From Maylandia zebra (taxonomy: Eukaryota > Chordata > Actinopteri > Cichliformes > Cichlidae), in NCBI RefSeq assembly GCF_041146795.1, contig NC_135186.1, positions 36,282,867 through 36,346,866 on the forward strand: DNA of 64,000 nucleotides, given 5' to 3'. The notes under the pieces were generated by a model. It did not search any database. It saw only the letters and a program-made list of their open reading frames with translations, and was not told the origin of the DNA. The position numbers and the translations under genes are program-made. Below, in pieces: positions 23,333 to 33,732 of this stretch (position 1 is its first letter; each line of letters begins with the position of its first letter).

Positions 23333-26300
23333 ATGACCCTGCTGCTGAGGTCCGAGGGGCGGGGTTTTTTGGTTCACCTAAGGAATTAAGGGCCACAGAA
23401 ACATTTATTGGGCAGTGTCCAACAGTGAAGATAGTGATCGAAGGGGTGGAGCTTCAAGGCTTGTTGGATACCGGGTCACAAGTGACTTTGATGCAGGAGA
23501 GTCTGTTTAATGAGTATTTTTCCCAGGCTAGGCTTGAGAAAACTCCAACCGCCTTTAGGCTGAGAGCCGCCAATGGTCTGGAAATTCCCTATACCACCTA
23601 TGCTGTCCTGGACATGGAAATAGAAGGTGTTAAGGTTCCTGGACGCGGGGTTGTGGTGGTAAAAGATGACCATTGCACTCACCCACTGATTATTGGTATG
23701 AATGTTGTGACTGCCTGTTGGAATGTATTTAAGTGGCCAGAAAAGACTACTCCTGCCCCACAGCAGTTAACGAATCAACAGGCCTGGAGGACTGCCTTCG
23801 CAACATGCAGACGGATAGAAGCAAGTACAGTGGAGGACGGAATGGTGGGGTATGTACGGCTAGCTGGCCGACGCAAAATTAAAGTTCCCCCGAGGAGTGA
23901 AATAATGGTGTGGGGCCGGACTCAGACGGGTCCGCAAGGAACAGATTATTGTGCCTTGGTGGAGGCACTGCCTGAAACCCCTGATGTGGGGGTGGCGAGA
24001 ACCCTTGTCATGGTAAGGGCCGGGAGAGTGCCAGTGAGGATTTGTAACCCACACCCCTATCCTCTTTTTATAGGTCGTTACCAGAAACTGGGAAAGCTAT
24101 CCTGCGTGGATGAAGCTGACGTACATGGCTCACAGGACCTGAGCCTGTCCCTTGGGACGGACGGTGTGGTGGAGGTGGCTCTGGTCGATAGTGGCGCCCC
24201 CACGGAGGAGGAGAGATTACCTGAGGAGATGAATAAACTGATTGAAAGACCTGGCCTGTCTGAACTGCAACAGGGCGAGCTACGTGCTTTATTGCTTAAA
24301 TGGGAGAAGGTGTTCTCTAAAGATGACGAAGATTTCGGGAGGACTGACCTGGTGCATCATTGTATCCCCACAGGTGATGCAGCTCCCATTAGAGAGAGGT
24401 ATTGTCCTTTGCCCCCCGCAATGTATAAGGAAATGAGGAGTCTCTTGGTAGATATGATGGCAAAGGGAGTTATCCGGGAAAGCTGTAGCCCATGGGCTGC
24501 ACCCATTGTTTTGGTGAGAAAAAAGGATGGCGCCTGGAGGTTCTGTGTGGACTACAGAAAATTGAATGCGGTGACGCATAAAGATGCTTTTCCCTTGCCA
24601 CGAATAGAAGAGACATTGACAAGCCTTACTCGAGCGAAGTGGTTTTCCACCCTGGACTTAGCCAGTGGATACTGGCAGGTCCAAATGGACCCGATGGACA
24701 GAGAAAAGACTGCTTTTACGACCCCAGTTGGGTTGTTTGAGTTCGAGCGGATGCCGTTTGGTCTGTGCAATGCACCCGCTACATTTCAGCGCCTGATGCA
24801 GCACTGTTTGAGTGGACAGATTGCCGAGTCTTTATTGGTGTACTTAGACGACATTATCATTTATTCACCTGACTTTTCGTCTCATTTACAGCATCTAGAT
24901 GAAGTGTTTCAGAGGCTGTGGCGTCATGGGTTGAAGTTACAGCCGAACAAGTGCGAGTTCCTGCAACAAGAGGTGAAATTTCTGGGGCATGTAGTGGATA
25001 AGTATGGTGTCAGACCAGACCCGGATAAGATTTCTGCGGTGATGGATTGGCCGGTCCCTGATACCATCAGACAGGTCAGATCCTTTTTGGGCCTGGCTGG
25101 TTACTACAGACGTTTTGTGTCCGGTTTTGCTCAAATCGCACGCCCTTTAAATGCATTATTGACAGGGGTCCCTGTGAACAAGAGAACAGACCGTCGTAAA
25201 GTACAGTGGTCCCCAGAATGTCAAACGGCATTTGAGGCCTTCAAAGCAGCTTTAACGCAGGCACCTGTTTTGGCATACGCAGATTACTCTCTTCCCTTTA
25301 TTGTGTATACAGATGCCAGTGGCCGCGGGCTGGGAGCCGTTCTGGCGCAGGTTCAAGAGGGCCAAGAAAGGGTAATAGCGTACGCCAGCAGAAGTTTACA
25401 CCACACGGAACGGAATGACGCAAACTATAGTTCTTTCAAGTTGGAGCTGTTAGCCCTTAAGTGGGCGGTTACCGAAAAGTTTAAAGACTATCTGACTGGT
25501 GCACGATTCGTTGTGTATACTGATAATAACCCTGTGGCCCATTTACAGACTGCTCGCTTGGGCGCAGTAGAACAACGTTGGGTTGCCCAGCTGGCCTCTT
25601 TCGACTACGAGATCAAGTATCGTTCGGGTAAGAGCAATATTAATGCTGATGCCCTTTCTCGACTCCCCACTGTCCCAGCAGAGCACCTGGAGGGGGCTGG
25701 ATCAGAGCGTGGAGTCACTTCAGCAGCCATTGAATTGACCTGTGAGGTAGAGGGGAGTGACTGGGCAGAAGCACAAGTTCACGATCCGGATATTCAAGTG
25801 GTAAAACAACTTCTGGAAGCTCAGGTCGCACCTACAAAGTCAGAACGTCAGGCATTGTCGCATGGTGTGCGGCGACTCCTACAGCAGCAAAAAAGACTTT
25901 TCATTAAAGACGGAGTATTGTGCCGTAAAGTGTCGGACGAATATACCCAGGAGACTCGTCATCAAGTTGTGTGTCCTAGTTCCAGGTGCCATGAGGTGTG
26001 GCGGAAGATCCATGAGGCTGCTGCCCATGCGGGGGTAGATCGAACCCTCTCTCGGATACGGCAGCGGTTCTACTGGGTTAACATGGAAGCGCAGGTACGT
26101 CAGTTTCATCTGGGTTGTGTCCCCTGTGGTCTACAAAAGGAGAGGGTAGAACCTAGGGCTCCACTGCACCCTATTTCAGTCTCATACCCTTTGGAGGTTG
26201 TAGGCATGGATTTTCTGTCCTTAGGCCGACCAACTGACACTTATCAAAACATACTTGTGGTGACTGATCTGTTTACGCGGTTCGCTTGGGCTATCCCTAC

Positions 26301-26694
26301 AATAAACCAAACAGCAGAGACTACAGTAAAGGCTTTGTGGAAGTATGTGATACAGCCGTTTGGTTGCCCAGGCCGACTCCACTCCGACCGTGGGTCTAAT
26401 TTCGAATCTGCATTAATGAAACAGCTTTGTGATACCTATGGTATAGCCAAAAGCCGTACGACACCTTACCACCCTGCAGGGAATGGTAGTGTAGAACGTT
26501 TCAATCAGACCCTATTGAACATGCTCCGCTCCCTAGAATCAGTTAGGCAGAGCCAGTGGGTAGGAAATCTGCCGGAACTCGTTCATGCTTATAATAATAC
26601 TATCCATAGTTCCACAGGTTATGCGCCTGCCTATTTGATGTTTGGTCGACACTTGCGACTTCCTGTGGACGTGGTGTTAGGCGTAAAATGGTAA
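23323..26694 (+). CDS. pol: Gypsy pol (protease, RT, RNase H, integrase), end split by an insertion
   Basis: The -1 frame is open from before 23293 (first alternative start) to 26694; the true entry is probably the frameshift at 23323. Counting from 23293, the aspartic protease DTG is at residues 59-61, the RT palm YLDDII at 517, RNase H YTDAS at 672 and the integrase zinc HHCC begins near 900. The integrase core Asp/Asp/Glu are at 973, 1032 and 1068, with exact 35-residue spacing between the last two. All catalytic motifs are present. The frame ends early because a 267-bp repeat was inserted at 26685; the integrase C-terminus continues at 26957. This copy is therefore probably unable to make a full integrase. 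Confidence 0.93.
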   Translation, partial: FKLDDPAAEVRGAGFFGSPKELRATETFIGQCPTVKIVIEGVELQGLLDTGSQVTLMQESLFNEYFSQARLEKTPTAFRLRAANGLEIPYTTYAVLDMEIEGVKVPGRGVVVVKDDHCTHPLIIGMNVVTACWNVFKWPEKTTPAPQQLTNQQAWRTAFATCRRIEASTVEDGMVGYVRLAGRRKIKVPPRSEIMVWGRTQTGPQGTDYCALVEALPETPDVGVARTLVMVRAGRVPVRICNPHPYPLFIGRYQKLGKLSCVDEADVHGSQDLSLSLGTDGVVEVALVDSGAPTEEERLPEEMNKLIERPGLSELQQGELRALLLKWEKVFSKDDEDFGRTDLVHHCIPTGDAAPIRERYCPLPPAMYKEMRSLLVDMMAKGVIRESCSPWAAPIVLVRKKDGAWRFCVDYRKLNAVTHKDAFPLPRIEETLTSLTRAKWFSTLDLASGYWQVQMDPMDREKTAFTTPVGLFEFERMPFGLCNAPATFQRLMQHCLSGQIAESLLVYLDDIIIYSPDFSSHLQHLDEVFQRLWRHGLKLQPNKCEFLQQEVKFLGHVVDKYGVRPDPDKISAVMDWPVPDTIRQVRSFLGLAGYYRRFVSGFAQIARPLNALLTGVPVNKRTDRRKVQWSPECQTAFEAFKAALTQAPVLAYADYSLPFIVYTDASGRGLGAVLAQVQEGQERVIAYASRSLHHTERNDANYSSFKLELLALKWAVTEKFKDYLTGARFVVYTDNNPVAHLQTARLGAVEQRWVAQLASFDYEIKYRSGKSNINADALSRLPTVPAEHLEGAGSERGVTSAAIELTCEVEGSDWAEAQVHDPDIQVVKQLLEAQVAPTKSERQALSHGVRRLLQQQKRLFIKDGVLCRKVSDEYTQETRHQVVCPSSRCHEVWRKIHEAAAHAGVDRTLSRIRQRFYWVNMEAQVRQFHLGCVPCGLQKERVEPRAPLHPISVSYPLEVVGMDFLSLGRPTDTYQNILVVTDLFTRFAWAIPTINQTAETTVKALWKYVIQPFGCPGRLHSDRGSNFESALMKQLCDTYGIAKSRTTPYHPAGNGSVERFNQTLLNMLRSLESVRQSQWVGNLPELVHAYNNTIHSSTGYAPAYLMFGRHLRLPVDVVLGVKW

Positions 26695-26951
26695 ATGGCC
26701 TGTATTTATATAGCGCTTTACTAGTCCCTAAGGACCCCAAAGCGCTTTTACATATCCAGTCATCCACCCATTCACACACACATTCACACACTGGTGATGG
26801 CAAGCTACATTGTAGCCACAGCCGCCCTGGGGCGCACTGACAGAGGCGAGGCTGCCGGACACTGGCGCCACCGGGCCCTCTGACCACCACCAGTAGGCAA
26901 CGGGTGAAGTGTCTTGCCCAAGGACACAACGACCGAGACTGTCCGAGCCGG
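26685..26951. mobile_element. SINE-like 267-bp repeat inserted in gypsy pol
   Basis: The insert begins AAAATGGTAAATGGCC and contains TATAGCGCTTTACTAGTCCC, CAAAGCGCTTTT and CTTGCCCAAGGACACAACG, features of a very common fish interspersed repeat. It is flanked by GGCGT at 26680-26684 and 26952-26956. Removing insert plus one GGCGT (272 bp) puts the downstream frame exactly in register with pol. No coding capacity. Its class (SINE or DNA element) is not certain. Confidence 0.8.
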
Positions 26952-26956
26952 GGCGT

Positions 26957-27500
26957 GGCCCCCCAGCAGGCGAGGCAGGATGTAAGTGAGTGGGTGTATT
27001 CTCATCAACAGAAACTCTCCCTAGCTTACCGTTTGGCTGGGCAGAGGATGTATATTGCGGCCTCCCAACACAAAAGCCAGTATGAGAAAAGAGGCTGTAC
27101 CCTCCCATTGTTGCCCGGAGAGAGAGTCTGGGTACGTGACCGAAACAGACAGGGCAAAGGAAAACTGTGCTCCTGGTGGTCTCCTGAGCCATATGTGGTG
27201 TTGGAACAGGTGGGAGATACGGGCTTAGTGTATAAGGTCAAACCAGAAAAGGGGGGTAATATACAAACTTTACATAGGAATGCCTTAAAAGTGTGCATTG
27301 CTCCTCAAACAGACTTTACCCCTCCTACGGAGGAGCCGACCACAGGCCCTTCGGATTTCCCAGCGCCAGTGTTTTATGGATTTTTACCCCTTACTGACTG
27401 TGTGTCACCTCACCAGAGTGATTCAGGTATGTCCCTTAGACGGTCCATTAGGGCCACGCGTGGGATTCCACCAGAGCGTTATAGGGAGATGGAGCATTAG
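26957..27500 (+). CDS. Gypsy integrase C-terminal region (separated fragment)
   Basis: After the inserted repeat the pol frame resumes and runs to TAG at 27498-27500. It encodes the integrase C-terminal domain (QHKSQYEKR, then LLPGERVWVRDRN and SPEPYVVLEQV, and LHRNALKV) and a linker tail ending REMEH. No chromodomain is recognised. The start in the six-frame reading at 26904 lies inside the inserted repeat and is artificial. Confidence 0.85.
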
Positions 27501-27520
27501 CAGGGACTGCTAATATTTCA

Positions 27521-27531
27521 GTGTGGGGGGA
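27521..27531 (+). promoter_or_regulatory. Gypsy polypurine tract
   Basis: GTGTGGGGGGA directly precedes the 3' LTR start TGTCATCC. Confidence 0.8.
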
Positions 27532-28370
27532 TGTCATCCAGGGAAGGACGGATGTTGTTTTGCTGTGCTGTATTTTAATGTGAAGTGTACATATTTATTT
27601 TTTATATTGCATGCATTGGTTATATTTTTGTGCAGTGTTTTATTTAGTTTGCATGTTTTAGTTGCCGGCAAATTGTCCTGGAGAGACTCCGCCTTTCCCC
27701 ATTTTTACTAATTGGACACACCTGAGAGGAAAGGGAGTGTAATTTACAGAGTGCTGAGTGACACATAAGAGGGTTGGAGCTTGGCGTTCCAGGGAGAACG
27801 GACAGTACCAGCGCACAGGGCACCAGTGCAGAGAGTGACAGTACCAGCGGGGAGAGCGGAGACAGCACCAGCGGAAGGCACGGGACGGCTGTGTGGCTTT
27901 GCAGTTTTTAAGAAGCAGCGGGCGGAGTTGAGAGCTCTGCCCACCCGGGGTAAGTCTTTGACTTATCCCCTTTTATTGAATAAAAACTGCCGGAAGAATA
28001 GTGACCGCCGCTCCTCCCTTTCTCTAGCATATCAAGACGCGAATGCGGAAAGGAAGGAGAGGACTCCGCTGGGTTTCCCTTTTACTTCGCTGGATTTCTT
28101 AACTCCCTGGGACTTTTATGCTGTGGTGGATTCCACTGGACTTTTAATGTTGTGTTTTATTGATTTTTATTGTGTTATCCCTTGGCCAAGGTTGTTTTAA
28201 TTTATCTTACATTTTTAACTATTTAAATATAATAAATTATATTTTTAATCTTACAGTTTAAATTGTGTGTTTCCCTTGGCGGCTCCACTGCTCTGCCCGT
28301 TTTTAGGAAGGTTTCCTTCCTTTAAAAAACGACACTGTGGGAATAAAATCAGCCTTCCGGCTCCGTTACA
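27532..28370 (+). repeat. Gypsy 3' LTR
   Basis: 839 bp, the same length as the 5' LTR with two substitutions noticed (27862, 27917). Followed by the TATG duplication at 28371-28374. Confidence 0.95.
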
Positions 28371-28542
28371 TATGTATGTGTTCGTATCCCACACAAGCAC
28401 ACAAAAAAGCAAGATAAACATCACCATAGACTTACAAAAAGATTCCTTTTAGTGTTTGGCTGGGCATCATGAATTAATTTACTTTTACAGCTAACTTGTG
28501 CAACTTCCATTGTAGTGTAACATTTGAGATTTCACTTACCAG

Positions 28543-29073
28543 GTGCGGTCAGCAATATCATCATATGCACGACCGTCCAGAAGTGGGACAGGGGTAAGAA
28601 CAGTTTTCGTGTTCCTTTTTTCTTTCCTTATTTTTGGATCTCAGCCAACTTGTTTTTTGTTTTGTTTTGTTTTTTCAAATATTGCATGATTTGTTTTTTG
28701 TATTGTATTTTAGAGCACAAGTGCTGGAAACTCATCGTCAAGTGGACTTCGATTTTTAAGGAACTGGAGACGTGGAAGAGGTAAATAACAATTAAAAAAT
28801 TAACATAAAGATGCAGGAAAAGCTGTGTGTTGTTAGGTGTGCTTGTACCTTAATCAGGCAGTCCAACACAGAAAACAATTGGATGGGTTGCACATTAACA
28901 CAAATTAATTTTTTTAATTTTATTTATTCATACAATTATTTTACTTCTTACTTCAGTGTCTACTGTGTATTATTTTTTTGCCACAGATTAACTATACTGC
29001 TCTGTTTTTTTTAGATGGCTACAACATGACATCCAGTGCATCCAGTGATTTACATTCAGCTAGCAACACATAA
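28543..29073 (+). CDS. Adhesion GPCR C-terminal tail exons and stop
   Basis: Three small exons lie beyond the gypsy element: 28543-28593 (17 codons starting VRSAISSY), 28714-28780 (STSAGNSSSSGLRFLRNWRR and one more codon, phase 1 out) and 29015-29073 (GYNMTSSASSDLHSASNT, stop TAA at 29071). The FLRNWRRGR-DGYN series is a typical end of fish ADGRF-type tails. All splice sites are canonical and the joined frame is open, so the tail has not decayed visibly. A polyadenylation signal AATAAA is at 29235. Confidence 0.78.
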
Positions 29074-30260
29074 TGAATGCAGAAATCTGTGGTTATTCAG
29101 ATAACCAACAAGAAGTCAGGCTTTTCTTTGTTCCTTTTTTCCATAGTATCAGTGAGTTAATCTGTTGTGTTTTTATTAATAGCTTATATAATATTTAATC
29201 CCAGAAGAATTTGGCTTGGTTTTTAAGGAAAACAAATAAAGAAAAATATGTGTGCTCACCAAAATATTTTTGAATGGCATAATAAATTTTGGAATTGTAA
29301 TCAAACTTTAAAAAAAATTATGTCATCGTTTTCATCTTTGATTTTGATTTGCATGCATGATTATCAACACAGCACAGAGCATAGATTTGTAGTTATACTA
29401 ATAGATTTTTATCAATCTATAGATGTTTTTAAAGAAAAGAGTTGAGTGTTCTTATATTCTAAAGAGTGAGTAGATTTGATGTCTGATGTAAACATAAGTA
29501 AAACATTGTACTCGCAATATACACAGAAATACAAACTACCTTTGTTTAAAAAAACGTTTTTGTGTTGGGGACATCTACTCAAAATCTTGCCGTTTCATTC
29601 TGTGTCAGTATGTATCATGGCACACAGTCCCACAAAGATCCACATGAAAACTGTTAATTGAGCTGTAACAATTTCATTCATTTGTAATTCAATAATTTCT
29701 GGTAATCTTTTATTTTGTGCATTTTGTGAAGTAGCCATGTGTTGTAAAGATGAAACAGATGTCAGGGAACTGTTGCACATTAGGTAGATCTTAATGCTGA
29801 AATTTCTCATACTCATGTTAATTTTACCCATATTTATTTTTTTCTTTGCAGAACAGATAACTGTTATTCTAATTAGCACCTTCATAATCTTTACTGGCTA
29901 CTCAAAGATTAACTAAGTATGCTTTCTGTGCGCCTTTTGTGCATTTAATGTGGTATGTTTTTGGATAGCTTTGACATGCCTTAATTTTGATCCTGATTAA
30001 TAATGTATACAACTAGCTTTCTATTACTTTCTATTACTAATTATGTCCTGAATTTGTTAAACTTTTATTCAGAATTTGGTGATTTAAATCTTTTAAAAAT
30101 ACCAATCTTGTGTCAAACTCCAGCTTCACACACCCTGTTAATCTGGCAGATTTGTTTGAAGTATCCTAAAATCCAAATTCCTAAAACAAATAAATAAATA
30201 AATAAATAAATAAAATAAAATAATAAAAACCTGAATTGGAATGACACACAGACGAAGTTC
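29074..30260. other. GPCR 3' UTR and AT-rich spacer
   Basis: After the GPCR stop there is an AATAAA at 29235-29240 and then AT-rich sequence without recognisable genes. An (AAAT)n run lies at about 30186-30220. Confidence 0.6.
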
Positions 30261-31210
30261 CTAATAGTGGTGTGCGGATCGATATTGAAATATCGATTCT
30301 TCCGATACCAGTAATTTATGTTCTAGAATCGATTCTCATATTAAAATATCGATATTTTAGTACTTTGGGGTAAATTTGTAGTGTTTCATTAACAGGAACA
30401 GTGGAAATAAACTATATCATTCGGATCGTCTAAATTGGAAGGAACTACTTCCTCTTACGCCTTAGTCATTTGTGAAATACGGCTGGATAAATGTGTAGCA
30501 GCCTCTGGCATGCACACTCACAGCAATGGCTGAGCATAAACGGAGTCATGTGTGGATGTATTTTACCTCCACAAACAGCTAAGACGCGGTTTGCGATACA
30601 TGTGGCAAGACAGTAAGGTGTTGTGACAGCACCATTAACCTCGTCAAACACCTGAGAGTAAATCATAGAATATGATGAGCTTATGTTGAGGCGAACTGAA
30701 GAGGAGTAGAGGGACAGACTCAAGCGCAGACCACAAACTCCTTTCGAACAAGAGTGAATTTATTTACAGTGATCTGCCACAGTGCAATATATATACAAAG
30801 GTGTTTGGGGGAAAGGGCCAGGGTTCCAGGGTCCAGGAGTGAAAGGGGCCGGAGTCCAGGGGAGGGGGTTTCCACACACAAACAGCTCCTCTTTTCTCCA
30901 CCACTCTTCTTGCTCAGTCACAGTTGCACAGGGAACGGGTCCGGTGCCGATCTGCGATGCGTTTGTTGTTCTCTTTTGTGCGTAGTAGGGCCGCTTGAGT
31001 GGCCCGCCAAACTCGACAACACCTGTGTAAATTCATTTCTTTTGAATTAATCCCTTCTTCTGAAAAAGAACCTCTCCTGGTTTAAATGGCACTTTGGATT
31101 TCCTTACTTTCTGTTCCGCTCCCAACCCCAAATAGATGCTGACAAGCTGACACAGTAACATGGAAGAGGAAAAGAAGTTGGAAGGAAAAAAAAATAAACC
31201 TAATGCCTAA
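30261..31210 (+). pseudogene. hAT transposase N-terminal fragment with BED finger, split
   Basis: The stretch 30261-30400 with repeated CGATAT and ATCGAT looks like a hAT 5' end. At 30536 an ATG opens a BED-type zinc finger: SHVWMYFTS, then a stop in place of a codon, then VCDTCGKTV, the STINLVKHL helix and VNH. BED fingers are DNA-binding domains of hAT transposases. The frame YDEL at 30671-30683 continues at 31161 as EEEKK when the sequence 30684-31160 is removed. The remaining transposase is missing. Dead by stop codon, truncation and insertion. Confidence 0.7.
30684..31160. mobile_element. LTR-like insertion in the hAT fragment
   Basis: A 477-bp block with TGTTGAGG at the left and CAGTAACA at the right splits the hAT frame; excision restores CTT ATG GAA GAG. 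A TTTATTTAC near 30766 would be a poly(A) signal on the minus strand. Only a 3-bp ATG could be a target duplication, so a solo LTR is one reading and another element type remains possible. Confidence 0.4.
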
Positions 31211-31453
31211 CAATGAAAAATGTAAAATAAGATCAATAATAATAATAATAATGATAATAACGGTAAAAGATGAAGCAACAAGTTTTTAGTTTCTTGTTTA
31301 TTCCAAATGATCATCCAGATGTATGTGACATGTGATGACAAACACCATGTTTGTCATCACATGCTTAAACTCATCATATATTTTTACATATGCTGAACAG
31401 GCAGTCAGACATGCTGTCACTGTGGGGTAGATAACTGCATGAACACCATACGG

Positions 31454-31520
31454 CAGGGGTCTCAAACTCCAGTCCTCGAGGGCCGCCGTCCTGCAACTTT
31501 TCCCATGTGTCCCTGTTGCA
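31454..31520. mobile_element. hAT-like terminal fragment
   Basis: CAGGGGTCTCAAACTCCAGT followed by CCTCGAGGGCC and GTCCTGCAACTT is the terminus of a frequent fish non-autonomous hAT family. The other end was not seen. The remaining sequence 31211-31707 holds an AAT microsatellite (31232-31255) and nothing else recognised. Confidence 0.5.
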
Positions 31521-32158
31521 CAACCCGTTCTCACTCCCGACGCGTAACACACCTAGTAGGTCATTAGCAAGACTATAGAACTTGACTGCATGCTGAGTTG
31601 GAAATTCAGCCATTTGATTCATGTTACAGCAGCTCATGAGTGAATGAACATGGTGCAATAAAAGTATTTTTAGAAGTATATGTTTCCAAATACATGCATT
31701 TACTTACTCGATGTTACAATATTTCTGAGAGCTCGTTTTTAAGCCTCCCAGTTATCAGTTTTGTGATCACACTATTGCTTTAACATTATTGAGACTACAC
31801 AACACATTCATCCCTGACCTCCTCATATCCAGCTGAACAGGATTACTATACTGTGTAGATTTACAAATTCTTTCGTGGAACATCGAAATCCATTGTGTTG
31901 TGTAGATGTTTAACATATCTCCTGGATCATTACTAACTGTATGTTTGGTTTTACTTGTAGAGTTGTTGTAAGACCAGACAAGGAGCTCGAAAAATTTTAT
32001 GGTTCCCAAAACAAAACAAGCCAAAAAAAAACAAACAATGAAAATAATGACAAACCTTTAAAAACAACTGTGTGGAAACGGTAAGAGTATGCAGATCATC
32101 CAGCAGAGGGCACCATTATATCAAAAAATCGTTCAAATGTGACTTAAAGATTTATTAA

Positions 32159-32323
32159 CCCTCTCAGGCTCAAATTAAGTTTTTGTTGCTAATGTACAAA
32201 AGAATACCTCCAGTGGTACTTCTGAGGGGAAAAAAAAAAAAAAACTCATAAAATATGTATGTGGGGTAATCAGGTTGTTTAGCTTTTACTTGTTGCAAAT
32301 CTGCAACGCCTGCCTTGACAGGG
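32159..32323. mobile_element. piggyBac-like MITE at TTAA
   Basis: A 165-bp insert with ends CCCTCTCAGG and CCTTGACAGGG, flanked by TTAA at 32155-32158 and 32324-32327. The corresponding site in copy B (about 57945) is empty, with a single TTAA. TTAA duplication is diagnostic for piggyBac-type transposition. Confidence 0.75.
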
Positions 32324-32719
32324 TTAAATTAAACACATCTATTAAAGTATGGTTACTACTTTTCAAAGGTGGTGGCTGTAAATGCTGCACTTGAAGCACA
32401 GTCCTTACCAGTTAGGGCTTTTTAAAGAGCTCGATGTGAAATATTGAGGACATTTTTTTTCCCCCAAAAATGTTACATGTGTCATTTATAGAAGAGAAAT
32501 AACAGCTTTTGAAAAATTAAAAATCGATCTGAATTCTGAGAAACCTAAAAAAATAAAAATAAAAATCCAGCTGTAAAATGAACAGTGCAACAGATTTCAC
32601 AGAAGCTGGTGAAACAAACAAACTAAATTCATTGTGGTTGGAATCTGTTTTAATCAAGATTTGCATGGATTCATGCACATTCTCCACTTCCTGGTATCAA
32701 ACAACAAACATTTTACAGT

Positions 32720-33732
32720 TGTTACACCCCAGCCCAGGGAAAACTGGCGTGCAACAGAAGAAAAATAAAAATAAGGAGAAATGCCCCCACACTCCCTGCT
32801 CTCAAGGAAGACGAACCAACAAAAACAGCTACCACGGATTTCACAACAGCCTGTCAATTTATCAAGTCCCAAAAGGTAGCAGGCGTCAGGGTGAGCATGG
32901 CCAAAACAACAAACAAAAACTCTAGAAATGAAATGCAGCTGGCTTACCTTCACAGAAAACCCCAAACGAAAATTACAGGTGTCTTACCTGCCTCCCTAAC
33001 CAAAAACAGGAGAAAAGGTTCCCAAAGAAAAATGGCTTCTCACCCCTACAGCTACCAAGTAAGACAAAGTATCGACAACTATTTACATCTATATACAACA
33101 AACTATTTACAACACAGGGGGAGATCGCAATAATCCATCCATCCATTCGCTAGCGCTTATCCTTTTCAGGGTCGCGGGGGGTGCTGGAGCCAATCCCAGC
33201 TGTCATAGGGCGAGAGGCAGGGTACACCCTGGACAGGTCGCCAGTCTGTCGCAGGGCTAACACACAAGGACAGACAACCATTCATACTCACATTCACACC
33301 TAGTGGCAATTTGGATTATCCAATTAACCTATCCCCACAAACTGCAAGTCTTTGGACGGTGGGAGGAAACCGGAGTACCCGGAGGGAACCCACGCAGACA
33401 CAGGGAGAACATGCAAACTCCACACAGAAAGACCCGGCCTGATGGTGGAATTGAACTCAGGACCTTCTTGCTGTGCGGCAACAGTGCTAACCACCGTGCC
33501 ACCGTGCTGCCCACAACAGCAACAATGACAAACTGAAATATAGGGCTTAAATACATAGAGGGAGCTATCAGGGAATGGACAACAGGAGGGAAACACAGCT
33601 GGGGCAAATCAGAACTGACGAGACAAGGAAGCGTAAACTGAACACACTGAGATAAGACAGACCTTCAAAGTAAAGCAGGAAACACATAACAGTCACGCCT
33701 AAACAAAACACTGACAACATTGGATTGTAACA
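32720..33732. mobile_element. Solo LTR with nested SINE, absent from copy B
   Basis: The insert starts TGTTACACCCC and ends GATTGTAACA, with TSD CAGT at 32716-32719 and 33733-33736. In copy B the sequence TTTTACAGTGCTCAGG is uninterrupted near 58316-58331. Its TGTTA...TAACA ends fit an LTR; no internal coding region is present. About 395 bp of it is a tRNA-derived SINE. Confidence 0.75.
33132..33520 (-). mobile_element. tRNA-derived SINE (minus strand)
   Basis: On the minus strand an A-box-like TGGTTAGCAC (about 33484-33493) is followed by a B-box-like GAGTTCAATTCC (about 33447-33458), the RNA polymerase III promoter pair of tRNA-derived SINEs. The 3' end is a run of ATGG units (ATCC on +) at 33132-33148. 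The same family, more diverged, lies in each 1309-bp unit of the zinc-finger gene. Confidence 0.65.

Larger units (their letters stand above)
21549..28370 (+). mobile_element. Complete Ty3/gypsy LTR retrotransposon
   Basis: A 6822-bp element with 839-bp LTRs at 21549-22387 and 27532-28370, TG...CA ends and a 4-bp target duplication TATG (21545-21548, 28371-28374). Between them are a PBS-like TGGCGTTGTCGAC, gag, an overlapping pol in the -1 frame (protease, RT, RNase H, integrase) and a polypurine tract GTGTGGGGGGA. No env is present. The two LTRs differ at two positions that I could see (21879 C/27862 A; 21934 G/27917 A), so it is young. A SINE-like repeat interrupts pol near its end. The element sits in an intron of the GPCR gene in the same orientation. 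RT-before-integrase order with a DD35E core identifies Metaviridae; the clade is not assigned. Confidence 0.95.
2764..29073 (+). pseudogene. Adhesion GPCR, subfamily F-like; 3' part, disrupted by two LTR elements
   Basis: Twelve exons can be joined with matching phases: 2764-2876, 3001-3219, 3979-4182, 4385-4513, 4607-4785, 7408-7584, 7687-8932 continued at 21040-21107, 21202-21243, 28543-28593, 28714-28780 and 29015-29073 (stop TAA). They encode a SEA-like end, Ig-like segments, a GAIN domain with a GPS, the 7TM core and a short Ser/Thr-rich tail, which is the architecture of ADGRF5-type receptors. The N-terminus and start are left of the window or lost. The 7TM exon is split by a retroviral element; removing it with one GGAG copy restores a 1314-bp exon (438 codons). 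A gypsy element occupies the intron after exon 21202-21243. A missing first intracellular loop is a second defect. As it stands the gene cannot give a normal receptor unless the insertion is polymorphic. AATAAA lies at 29235-29240. Family call is strong; the exact paralogue is unknown. Confidence 0.85.

Noticed and set aside
26904-26956. Start of the second pol fragment at 26904
   Set aside because: These codons lie in the inserted SINE-like repeat; the gypsy sequence resumes only at 26952-26957.
30754-31050. 98-codon frame
   Set aside because: Lies in the LTR-like insert in the hAT fragment; no protein motif.
33132-33520. Functional tRNA gene
   Set aside because: A/B-box-like motifs are present but the sequence does not fold as a tRNA by eye and ends in ATCC repeats; a SINE explains it.
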